Shown here piece after piece: positions 14,929-20,838 of a DNA stretch of 20,838 bases. How positions within the stretch are numbered: the first letter of the stretch is position 1; each line of letters opens with the position of its first letter. Origin of the DNA: Bacillota bacterium (lineage in GTDB: Bacteria; Bacillota; UBA4882; UBA8346); assembly GCA_023415375.1 (NCBI GenBank), contig JAEZKW010000264.1, forward strand, positions 1-20,838. The letters are read 5' to 3'. The notes under the pieces are model-generated. The model worked only from the letters and a program-made list of their open reading frames with translations. It was not told where the DNA came from and did no database searches. A program made the position numbers and the translations under genes.

Positions 14929-15834
14929 TTATATTTTCTTGGTTTCAATTGCTAAACTAGGTGAAATAGAACCGGTGCATAAAGGACAACCTTCACATAT
15001 AATAACCCTTTCTTGGAAAACGCTAATCAGAGTATCAACGATTTCAGCCTTGGCAGACAAATGCAAAATGAGTTTCCTTGGGGATATGGTAATAAGGGCA
15101 CTGAGTAGCAAATCATCGTAATCTATGTCTTGGTTTAGGTCTGTTAGCACTCCCTGTAACTGTTCTTGATTTATAGGTTGTTTTTCCTCATCCAGCAAGT
15201 AAAAATTTTGTTTGTCCTTTATAAGCACATGAACTTCATCAATCCGGGGTTCCTGAACTTCCACAAAATACTGTAATAGTCTTATAAACTCGTGATATTC
15301 CTGCTCAACCAAAAAATTATCCATTGATAATTCAACCGATTTTTCAAGTTCAGTAAAATAATCTTTGAGCCGGAATCGGAAAAAACCTTCCAGGTATAAA
15401 CTGGAGTTGGTATCCAGGTATTGATTAACCTCAGTTAGAATTTGATTATGGCGGGATAAAGTTTTACCAATATCCCCACTTTCATGAAGATTGTTTAAAT
15501 AAGTATAGGCGTTTTGAAGTACCATTTTAAATTCACCTGGTGCTAAAAAACGGTATTTACTGCGAATCACCCGCTGAATAAACTCCTTGCTAATATTATT
15601 CATTAAGAGATCTGTAATAATATTGGCTAAATAAAAACGCAGAATTTTTTCCTGGGCAGTTTTAATATGGGAATCATCCTCTTTTATCGAACAATCCAAA
15701 AAATAAAATTTGTCGATATGCATTTCTGCGTATTCAACAGGAACGCCTTCCCGGTTTAAAAAATTCATTTCCTGCAGAAGGCTTTCTTTAACTTCATTTG
15801 ATAAGTTGAGGGTGCTGATCGTGATCCCTGGCAT
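14929..15834 (-). CDS. ytxC: YtxC-like sporulation protein
   Basis: This 301-residue soluble protein matches the YtxC family of spore-forming Bacillota, best seen in the conserved block LEGFFRFRLKDYFTELEKSVE, then VEQEYHEFIRLLQYFVEVQEP, and near the C-terminus DIDYDDLLLSALITISPRKLILH. Its biochemical function is not known; it is annotated as a putative sporulation protein. I chose the ATG at 15834 because GGAGGGG lies 6 bases upstream; the frame can be extended upstream to 15897, but the extension runs through that binding site and a likely promoter. The C-terminus carries a CEGCPLC motif that is also seen in the family. It stands between the tRNA-Val terminator and guaB. Confidence 0.88.
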   Translation of the reverse strand: MPGITISTLNLSNEVKESLLQEMNFLNREGVPVEYAEMHIDKFYFLDCSIKEDDSHIKTAQEKILRFYLANIITDLLMNNISKEFIQRVIRSKYRFLAPGEFKMVLQNAYTYLNNLHESGDIGKTLSRHNQILTEVNQYLDTNSSLYLEGFFRFRLKDYFTELEKSVELSMDNFLVEQEYHEFIRLLQYFVEVQEPRIDEVHVLIKDKQNFYLLDEEKQPINQEQLQGVLTDLNQDIDYDDLLLSALITISPRKLILHLSAKAEIVDTLISVFQERVIICEGCPLCTGSISPSLAIETKKI

Positions 15835-15858
15835 CGAATTCCCCTCCATTCTAGGTCT

Positions 15859-15887
15859 ATTATATGTTCGCTCTTTTATTAGTATAC
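15859..15887 (-). promoter_or_regulatory. Possible promoter of ytxC, sporulation-sigma-like
   Basis: The minus strand reads CATATAAT (15859-15866), which contains a perfect sigma-A -10 and also resembles the sigma-E -10 (CATA-A-T). GTATACT lies 14 bp upstream (15881-15887), a partial match to the sigma-E -35 and at its spacing. No sigma-A -35 is present. Confidence 0.35.
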
Positions 15888-15962
15888 TGTAGAACAAAGG
15901 AACATAACCTGCTTCTTTCCATCAAAACTGCTTAATCACCAGTTCAGGCGTAAAGAATTTTT

Positions 15963-16002
15963 AAAAAATGAAAAAATAACGAGGTCCCTTAAGGGAACCT
16001 CG
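15963..16002 (-). terminator. Strong intrinsic terminator after tRNA-Val
   Basis: An 11-bp perfect stem formed by two arms at 15980-15990 and 15992-16002 (CGAGG..CCCTT type, almost no loop) is followed on the minus strand by a T-rich run (15963-15979). It lies 20 bases past the tRNA and would also stop any transcript reading through from nifV. Confidence 0.9.
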
Positions 16003-16021
16003 CTATAACAAAGTCTTTATA

Positions 16022-16098
16022 TGGTGGGGAGGACCGGGATCGAACCGATGACCTCTACGATGTCAACGTAGCGCTCTAACCAACTGAGCTACCCCCCC
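16022..16098 (-). tRNA. tRNA-Val (anticodon GAC)
   Basis: The minus strand folds as a standard 77-base tRNA with the CCA end encoded. The acceptor stem is GGGGGGG against CCTCCCC (one G-U pair). The D-arm contains TAGCTCAGTTGGTTAGAGC, the anticodon stem CTACG/CGTAG encloses the loop TTGACAT giving anticodon GAC, and the T-arm carries GGTTCGATCCC. The discriminator base is A. A consensus promoter and a strong terminator frame it, so it is an independent single tRNA gene. Confidence 0.97.
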
Positions 16099-16111
16099 GT
16101 CAGCGAAAATT

Positions 16112-16141
16112 ATTGTATCATTAACTGGGCCTATTTGTCAA
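16112..16141 (-). promoter_or_regulatory. Consensus promoter of tRNA-Val
   Basis: The minus strand has -35 TTGACA (16136-16141, perfect), an 18-bp spacer and -10 TACAAT (16112-16117), 13 bases before the mature tRNA 5' end. It lies in the gap after the nifV stop. Confidence 0.8.
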
Positions 16142-16169
16142 GTATCCAAATTTAATTTGAAAAAAATCA

Positions 16170-17342
16170 TTATAATAAGGCACCGGAATGCTCTATGACT
16201 GCTCTTCCGGTAGCATTTTCATAAAGCATCATCAAATCATCAATGGAGCATCCACCTTTTTTTTGGTTGGATAATTCCCGTAATTTTTGAAGCAAAAGAG
16301 CAGCTAAAGGTTGATCAATATCGCAGCCTTGTTTTTTGAGGATATGTTGAATGGACGCCGTTCCGGAATGTTTTCCAATTATAAATTCCGGAAGGGTCCT
16401 ACCAATTAGCTCGGCAGAAAATGGCTCATAAGCATGACGATTATTTAAAAGCGCATGGCAATGAATCCCCGATTCATGTAAAAAAGCCGATTTACCGGTT
16501 ATCGGTTTGTTTTCGGGAATTGGGCGTTTGGATGCCTTTGCCACAATTTCACAAAGTTCCATGATTTTAAAGGGATTAATCCCGCATTCGTTAGCTGCAG
16601 TGATCCTTAAAGCCATGATCACTTCTTCCAAGGCAGCATTTCCGGCTCGTTCTCCTAATCCATTCACAGTTACACTGGCGCTATGTGCTCCTGATTCCAA
16701 AGCAGTAACGGTATTGGCCGTGGCCATCCCCAGATCATTATGGCCGTGAAATTCAAAATCCATTAAAGGAAAAGCCGCATGAATCCTTTTAAACAAAAAA
16801 GACGTTTGCTGTGGGGTCAAAATGCCAACAGTATCCGCAATGCGTACCCTTTGTACACCCAAATCATTTGCGTAAGCAATAAATTTGTTTAAAAAATTAT
16901 CATCAGCCCGGGATGCATCTTGAGCGCCAACGGATAAAAATGAAAATTGAGTTTTGGCATATGGTAACACCTGGCCCATTGTGTTGAAAACCCAATCGTA
17001 ATCCTTACCCAGAGCCTTTAAATGAATTTGAGATACCGGAAAAGAAATATGAATTCCCTGGGTTTCACATTGTTTGGCCTTATCAATATCGGAAGTCGTC
17101 GCTCGGCACCAGCATGTTAAACGCGTTGGGAAATTTTTTTTGACAATTGCCTTGATATCCTCAATTTCGGTTTGGCCCATAGCGGGAGTTCCCACTTCCA
17201 GCTCAGGAATACCCATGTCCGCCAAAATTTGGGCAATAAGGATTTTTTCCTCGCGGTAAAAAACGACCCCCGGGGCCTGTTCGCCGTCTCGGAGGGTACT
17301 ATCAATGAACCAAGGATTGTAATGATTTTTTGGATTTGACAT
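16170..17342 (-). CDS. nifV: Homocitrate synthase NifV
   Basis: Condenses acetyl-CoA and 2-oxoglutarate to homocitrate, the organic ligand of the FeMo-cofactor. It has 390 residues, typical for NifV. The TIM-barrel start WFIDSTLRDGEQAPGVVF contains the metal/substrate motif DxTLRDGEQ; FHGHNDLGMATAN holds the metal-binding His pair, and NGLGERAGNAALEEVI and SGIHCHALL are also family signatures. Residues typical of 2-isopropylmalate synthase's leucine regulatory domain are absent, and the nif context argues strongly for homocitrate synthase. The ATG at 17342 has a perfect AGGAGG site. The gene is last of the nif group in the window; a GC-rich hairpin sits directly upstream of its ribosome binding site. 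Confidence 0.95.
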   Translation of the reverse strand: MSNPKNHYNPWFIDSTLRDGEQAPGVVFYREEKILIAQILADMGIPELEVGTPAMGQTEIEDIKAIVKKNFPTRLTCWCRATTSDIDKAKQCETQGIHISFPVSQIHLKALGKDYDWVFNTMGQVLPYAKTQFSFLSVGAQDASRADDNFLNKFIAYANDLGVQRVRIADTVGILTPQQTSFLFKRIHAAFPLMDFEFHGHNDLGMATANTVTALESGAHSASVTVNGLGERAGNAALEEVIMALRITAANECGINPFKIMELCEIVAKASKRPIPENKPITGKSAFLHESGIHCHALLNNRHAYEPFSAELIGRTLPEFIIGKHSGTASIQHILKKQGCDIDQPLAALLLQKLRELSNQKKGGCSIDDLMMLYENATGRAVIEHSGALL

Positions 17343-17350
17343 ATGGGCCT

Positions 17351-17373
17351 CCTAACGCGCATGCGCGCAGTTA
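17351..17373 (-). promoter_or_regulatory. GC-rich palindrome next to the nifV ribosome binding site
   Basis: CGCGCATGCGCG (17356-17367) is a perfect 12-bp palindrome. Flanking TAAC and GTTA extend the stem with a 3-base bulge. It ends a few bases before the AGGAGG of nifV in an otherwise AT-rich spacer, so it could fold in the mRNA next to the ribosome binding site. Confidence 0.5.
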
Positions 17374-17458
17374 CCTAAATTTTCACCAGAGATTCAACAC
17401 TCTTAAAATTAAATGGCTCTTGATTCAATTTAAGGTAATTTTTTAACCCGATGGATCT

Positions 17459-17472
17459 AAAATCATGATTTT
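17459..17472. other. 14-bp palindrome just after the ferredoxin gene
   Basis: AAAATCATGATTTT is a perfect palindrome starting 3 bases past the ferredoxin stop codon. It may form a weak 3'-end hairpin or be a protein-binding site; no GC-rich stem supports true termination. Confidence 0.35.
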
Positions 17473-17475
17473 TCG

Positions 17476-17778
17476 TTATTTCAGTAAATATTTTTCTGCG
17501 GCCTCTCCGTTTTCCAAAGCATCCAATATCTCATCAATGACACTTTCATTCAAACCGCCATACCAATACCCTTCCGGATAAATCACCATCGCCGGTCCGC
17601 GATCACATACTTTTAAACAACCGGTATTGGTCACCAGAATGTTTTCCATTCCCCGATCATTAATTTCCGATTGTAAATATTGAATTAAACCAGCAGCATT
17701 CTTATTGCAAAACCCCTTGGGCTCTCCGGTAACCCGTGAACTTGAACAGACAAAAATGTGATGTTTTGGCTTTTCCAT
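17476..17778 (-). CDS. Thioredoxin-fold [2Fe-2S] ferredoxin, nif-associated
   Basis: This 100-residue protein starts MEKPKHHIFVCSSSR and matches the Clostridium pasteurianum [2Fe-2S] ferredoxin type, a homodimeric thioredoxin-like fold known to interact with the nitrogenase MoFe protein. Cluster ligand cysteines are present at 11, 24, 54 and 58 (VC, GFC, GCLKVC). The fifth, non-essential cysteine that C. pasteurianum has at position 14 is Ser here, which supports 11/24/54/58 as the ligands. The DRGPAMVIYPEGYWYGG stretch is also conserved. It lies 48 bases downstream of nifB and 133 bases upstream of nifV, with a strong AAGGAGG site, so it belongs to the nif operon and probably carries electrons for nitrogenase or for cofactor assembly. 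Confidence 0.94.
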   Translation of the reverse strand: MEKPKHHIFVCSSSRVTGEPKGFCNKNAAGLIQYLQSEINDRGMENILVTNTGCLKVCDRGPAMVIYPEGYWYGGLNESVIDEILDALENGEAAEKYLLK

Positions 17779-17826
17779 TTAACTTTTCCTCCTTAAATAT
17801 TTTTTAGCTCTGTACAGATATTTCAT

Positions 17827-19089
17827 TCAACCGCAACCCAACCCGCCTCCCGAACAATCGGAACCACAGCCGGTCTTGCGGCTACAAACACTATGCGGTG
17901 TTTTTCCGGCAAAAATCAATTTTAACTCTTCACCAATCAAACCTTCAGTCACAAAAATGGTGATTCCATCATGCTCCAAAATCTCTCGAGGACTTTCGCC
18001 GATTCCGCTGACTAAAAGGCAGCGGCAATCATGAAGAATTTGGGTCAAGTTCAGCCAACGCTGTTTACCGCTTCCCGGCTTAGGAGTTCCTCTGGTTTCT
18101 ATCAGTCTGAACTCATTGTCGGTTTTCTCATATATCAGTAAACGGTCAGCTTCGCCCAAATGTTGATTGATTAAGACTCCTTCCATACTGGCAACAGCCA
18201 CATAAGGACGATCATCACCGGGAGCCACTGTTGACCGAGAACTCTCAAATAAATGTTGTTGACACTGGGCGCTCATTGATTCTCCTAATAAACCGACCGC
18301 ATCCGCTCTACAGCGGGTACAATGTTCCATTTGGGGAAGATATTCTTTGACTTGACTTCGAATTTGATGAACCATGGCTGCCGAAGGTTCTTCGATATCT
18401 TGAAAAACCGTGTCCTCTGTCGGCAACAAAGGGATACAATTCATAATATCAGCACCCAACTCCGCCATCTTTCTCGCCACTTCCGGAATGTGCCCTTCGT
18501 TTATCCCGGGGATAACTAAAGTATTAATTTTTACAGTAATACCCGCTTGTTTAAGGGAGTGAACCGCCTCCAGCTGCCTCTCCAGAATCACTTCGGCTGC
18601 TCTCGGTCCGCGGTAAATCACCTTACCATCCCTGACCCAGGAGTAAACTTTGGCTCCAATGACTGGATCGATTGCATTAATCGTAATCGTGACGTGGCTG
18701 ACTTGCAAATTAACCAGTTCACTGATATAGGGATTTAAATTCAGTCCGTTGGTAGAGACACAAAGCAGCATATCCGGGTATTTTTCGTGAACCAAACGGA
18801 GGGTTTTTAAAGTTTCTACCGGATTGGCAAAGGGATCACCAGGTCCCGCTATACCCACCACTGCAACCCGGGAATCTTGCCCGACGACTTTTTCCAAATA
18901 AAGCAGGGCTTGATTTGGATTAAGCGTCGCTGAAGTGACTCCGGGCCTGTTTTCATTGGCGCAATTGTATTTGCGATTACAGTAATTGCACTGAATGTTA
19001 CATTTTGGGGCCACCGGCAAATGAATCCGTCCAAATTGATGCCGTGCATCTCGATTAAAGCAGGGGTGATTGAAAATATTTCGCTCCAT
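17827..19089 (-). CDS. nifB: NifB, radical SAM FeMo-cofactor biosynthesis protein with C-terminal NifX-like domain
   Basis: NifB fuses two [4Fe-4S] units and inserts the central carbide, making the NifB-cofactor. From the ATG at 19089 it has 420 residues. The radical SAM motif CNIQCNYC (Cys30, 34, 37) follows the NifB-specific NHPCF and GRIHLPVAPKC. VAVVGIAGPGDPFANP and the MEHCTRCRADAVGLLG block are also characteristic. A NifX/NafY-like carrier domain occupies about 300-400 (VAVASMEGVLINQHLGEADRL). The tail holds four cysteines at 402, 408, 412 and 419 in a Gly-rich stretch. In-frame ATGs lie at 19104, 19098 and 19095; I prefer 19089 because MERNIFNHPCF matches family N-termini and the possible promoter leaves no leader for 19104. 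Confidence 0.96.
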   Translation of the reverse strand: MERNIFNHPCFNRDARHQFGRIHLPVAPKCNIQCNYCNRKYNCANENRPGVTSATLNPNQALLYLEKVVGQDSRVAVVGIAGPGDPFANPVETLKTLRLVHEKYPDMLLCVSTNGLNLNPYISELVNLQVSHVTITINAIDPVIGAKVYSWVRDGKVIYRGPRAAEVILERQLEAVHSLKQAGITVKINTLVIPGINEGHIPEVARKMAELGADIMNCIPLLPTEDTVFQDIEEPSAAMVHQIRSQVKEYLPQMEHCTRCRADAVGLLGESMSAQCQQHLFESSRSTVAPGDDRPYVAVASMEGVLINQHLGEADRLLIYEKTDNEFRLIETRGTPKPGSGKQRWLNLTQILHDCRCLLVSGIGESPREILEHDGITIFVTEGLIGEELKLIFAGKTPHSVCSRKTGCGSDCSGGGLGCG

Positions 19090-19113
19090 CTCCATCATCC
19101 TCATTTTTTGGAA

Positions 19114-19147
19114 ATTATAATTTGCATTGAAATACAGTTTGCAAACT
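19114..19147 (-). promoter_or_regulatory. Possible nifB promoter with palindromic operator
   Basis: The minus strand has a perfect -10 TATAAT (19114-19119). Upstream, AGTTTGCAAACT (19136-19147) is a perfect 12-bp palindrome containing TTGCAA at 19 bp, so it covers the -35 region, a position typical for a regulator site. No sigma-54 (-24/-12) element was seen. Confidence 0.45.
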
Positions 19148-19161
19148 ATACTAGAAAAACT

Positions 19162-19210
19162 ATTAATTCGTCATATAATTAACTATCAAATCTTTCCGTG
19201 ACGAATTAAT
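19162..19210. repeat. 12-bp inverted repeat in the nifN-nifB spacer
   Basis: ATTAATTCGTCA (19162-19173) and TGACGAATTAAT (19199-19210) are exact reverse complements separated by 25 bp. This could be a pair of regulator half-sites or a long-loop hairpin in the nifN-nifB transcript. Confidence 0.6.
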
Positions 19211-19213
19211 TAA

Positions 19214-19255
19214 GTAGAGCGTATCTTGGCAATTTTTGATTACGTAACGCTCTAC
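19214..19255 (-). terminator. Hairpin at the nifN stop codon
   Basis: GTAGAGCGT (19214-19222) pairs perfectly with ACGCTCTAC (19247-19255), the latter overlapping the nifN stop codon. The loop is 24 bases and contains TTACGTAA. There is no T-run after it, so partial termination or mRNA processing between nifN and nifB is more likely than full termination. Confidence 0.45.
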
Positions 19256-20619
19256 TACATATAACTGTATCCAACAGTCGAATTATCTTGTTTACTCGCA
19301 AGTAAGGTGTTGACAATCCGCTCAAAAAGTTCTTGAGCTCCACGATAACCTAAATGGAGTATCCGCCCGCCGCCAATCCGATCGTGAATCGGAAACCCGA
19401 CTCTTACCAGTGGAACCTTTAATTCTCGGGCGTTTTGGTAACCCTTACTGTTGCCAATAAAGAGATCGACTCCTAATTTTTCCGCTTCGGAGCCTATTTC
19501 CATGAAATCGACTCCCTGACGAACCGTGATTTTGTCCTTTAACTCGGGAGCAACTTCATAAATAGCCTTGGCCAGTCGGCCACTTGTACCGCCGGAAGCA
19601 CATAAAACAGGGATGATTCCAATTTCATGTAAAAAACTGACGAGTCCGACGACTAAATCTTCTTCTCCATAAACGACGGCTTTTTTTTCAAAAACATACT
19701 TATGACCATCGATATATGAATCAATCAGGCGGCCGCGTTCTAACAAATATTTGGTAGGAAGCGGCATTCCGGTATACGTCTTTAAGAGTTCAAAGAAGAG
19801 GTCGGTTTCATGGACCCCAATGGGTATCCCTAATTGAAAACGAAGTGTTTTAAAACGATCGCGCAATATCGTCCCAGCTGTTAACTCCGGATCCAAGGTC
19901 CGACCTAATTCGATAGTTGCCTGGGAACAACCCATAGTTTGTATAGCGGTTACGGTTGTTCCGCCACTCGGAATTTTTTGATAGTCATCCCAAGTCGGGC
20001 CGTCCAGTGTTTCGGAATAATCCGGCAACATAACATATTCTAAATGTAAGTCAGCTAATATTTCCTTCAAATAGCGAATATCAGCAGGAGACACAAATCC
20101 AGGCAAAATATTCAACTGTTTTTTGGGAGTACCGTCCTTGGCCAAAGTATCGACTGCAGCCCGAGTCACTGCATGAAACCCGTCCATATGAGTCCCTTTA
20201 TAACTTGGAGTGGACATATGGATTATTAATGGTTGATCTGTGGATGCTTCCTTTTGATAATTCCGGATCAGGTTTTCAACATCTTCGCCAATGGTTTCGC
20301 TTAAACAGGTTGTAGCGACTCCAATAAGTGAAGGGTGATATTGAGTGGTGACATTTCTTAATCCGGTTGATAAATTCGGACCTCCTCCAAAAATTGTGGC
20401 ATTTTCCGTAAAATTGGAGGAAGCAACATCAATGGGTTCCCTAAAATGGCTGATTAGGTAACGCCGAATATAAGTTGCACAACCTTGTGAGCCATGCAAA
20501 AGGGTTATGGCGTTTTCGATTCCTTTCATGGCAACACAAGCTCCAAGAGGCGTACAAAGCTTACAGGCGTTGGTGGTTACTACGGATGCATTTTTTAGAA
20601 TCTCATTCTCATTGACCAT
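19255..20619 (-). CDS. nifN: Nitrogenase FeMo-cofactor assembly scaffold NifN
   Basis: NifN forms the NifE2N2 scaffold on which the NifB product matures into FeMo-cofactor. From the ATG at 20619 it has 454 residues, the normal length. The N-terminus NACKLCTPLGAC, the HGSQGCATYIRRYL segment, FREPIDVASSNFTE and GVATTCLSETIGED are NifN/NifK-type signatures; the CKLCTPLGA variant and short length favour NifN over NifK. The ATG at 20619 has GGGAGG 10 bases upstream; an in-frame ATG at 20637 lies in the binding site itself and is rejected. NifE, its partner, should lie beyond the right edge. Unlike Clostridium pasteurianum, where nifN and nifB are fused, here they are separate and 165 bases apart. 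Confidence 0.93.
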   Translation of the reverse strand: MVNENEILKNASVVTTNACKLCTPLGACVAMKGIENAITLLHGSQGCATYIRRYLISHFREPIDVASSNFTENATIFGGGPNLSTGLRNVTTQYHPSLIGVATTCLSETIGEDVENLIRNYQKEASTDQPLIIHMSTPSYKGTHMDGFHAVTRAAVDTLAKDGTPKKQLNILPGFVSPADIRYLKEILADLHLEYVMLPDYSETLDGPTWDDYQKIPSGGTTVTAIQTMGCSQATIELGRTLDPELTAGTILRDRFKTLRFQLGIPIGVHETDLFFELLKTYTGMPLPTKYLLERGRLIDSYIDGHKYVFEKKAVVYGEEDLVVGLVSFLHEIGIIPVLCASGGTSGRLAKAIYEVAPELKDKITVRQGVDFMEIGSEAEKLGVDLFIGNSKGYQNARELKVPLVRVGFPIHDRIGGGRILHLGYRGAQELFERIVNTLLASKQDNSTVGYSYM

Positions 20620-20645
20620 TGTTAAGCTTCCTCCCATCTGCGCAC

Positions 20646-20790
20646 TCGCACGGCATGCGACCTTTACTCTATTTCTAAGTAGTCCCCCACCCCGGCTTGT
20701 CGGGGCAATCGAAAGGATGAAAATGGGTCTAAACCCGACCCTATCCCTAAAAGCGCTTTGCGCTTTTTAAAGGAATTGTTTCACAATTCC
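20646..20790. repeat. Chain of five compact hairpins upstream of nifN
   Basis: Five unrelated short-loop inverted repeats follow each other: TCGCA/TGCGA (20646-20660), CCCCG/CGGGG (20690-20705), GGGTC/GACCC (20725-20741), AAAAGCGC/GCGCTTTT with a 3-base loop (20749-20767) and GGAATTGT/ACAATTCC with a 3-base loop (20772-20790). All stems are perfect. No coding frame runs through the region, which is the nifN leader on the minus strand. Confidence 0.8.
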
Positions 20791-20838
20791 ACTTAAAGGG
20801 AATCAGCAAGGCTTCGAAGGTAAGACCAAATGCGATTG

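Noticed and set aside
16142..16169. CAAATT/AATTTG inverted repeat as a nifV terminator
   Set aside because: The stem is short and AT-only and the T-run lies on the wrong side for minus-strand transcription.
19105..19254. Sigma-54 (-24/-12) nif promoter upstream of nifB
   Set aside because: No TGGCAC-N5-TTGCA pattern was found; the visible -10 is of sigma-A type.
1..20838. CRISPR array, insertion sequence, prophage or integrase remnants
   Set aside because: No regularly spaced identical repeats, transposase, integrase or phage motifs were seen in any gene or spacer.

Overview
The window looks like chromosome from an anaerobic, spore-forming, nitrogen-fixing member of the Bacillota (Clostridia-like). 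The basis is a moderately AT-rich sequence, strong AGGAGG-type ribosome binding sites, a YtxC sporulation protein, a BofC-C-domain protein, a PrsW-type protease and a clostridial [2Fe-2S] ferredoxin inside a nif gene group. All recognisable genes but one (an RNA methyltransferase at 4232-5194) lie on the minus strand, so the window reads from right to left.

Right end (20838 to 16170): the tail of a molybdenum-nitrogenase cofactor cluster, in transcription order nifN, nifB (radical SAM domain fused to a NifX-like domain), a thioredoxin-fold [2Fe-2S] ferredoxin, and nifV (homocitrate synthase). Together these supply the FeMo-cofactor precursor (NifB), its maturation scaffold (NifN; the partner NifE must lie outside the window), homocitrate (NifV) and an electron carrier. 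The spacers here are rich in DNA/RNA structure: five tight hairpins upstream of nifN, two inverted repeats plus a 12-bp palindrome between nifN and nifB, and a GC-rich hairpin just upstream of the nifV ribosome binding site. A tRNA-Val(GAC) with its own promoter and a strong terminator closes this block.

Middle (15834 to 10455): housekeeping and cell-state genes. They are ytxC, then an apparent guaB - diguanylate cyclase - CDP-alcohol phosphatidyltransferase operon, then engB/ysxC for 50S ribosome assembly. The guaB stop codon overlaps a possible start of the cyclase gene, which places GTP supply beside c-di-GMP synthesis.

Left half (10299 to 1): an XRE-cupin regulator with its acyl-CoA/AMP ligase partner, a PrsW-like intramembrane protease, yebC, a cyclase-family metal hydrolase, the plus-strand m5C RNA methyltransferase, dcd (dCTP deaminase), the BofC-like anchored protein and, running off the left edge, an EF-G paralogue.

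I did not find a clearly new multi-gene system, CRISPR array, insertion sequence or prophage. The least explained material is non-coding: period-7 degenerate repeat tracts beside gene 3' ends (5214-5284, 7074-7108, possibly 6822-6891), the hairpin chain before nifN, and the structured 270-bp leader of the RNA methyltransferase gene.
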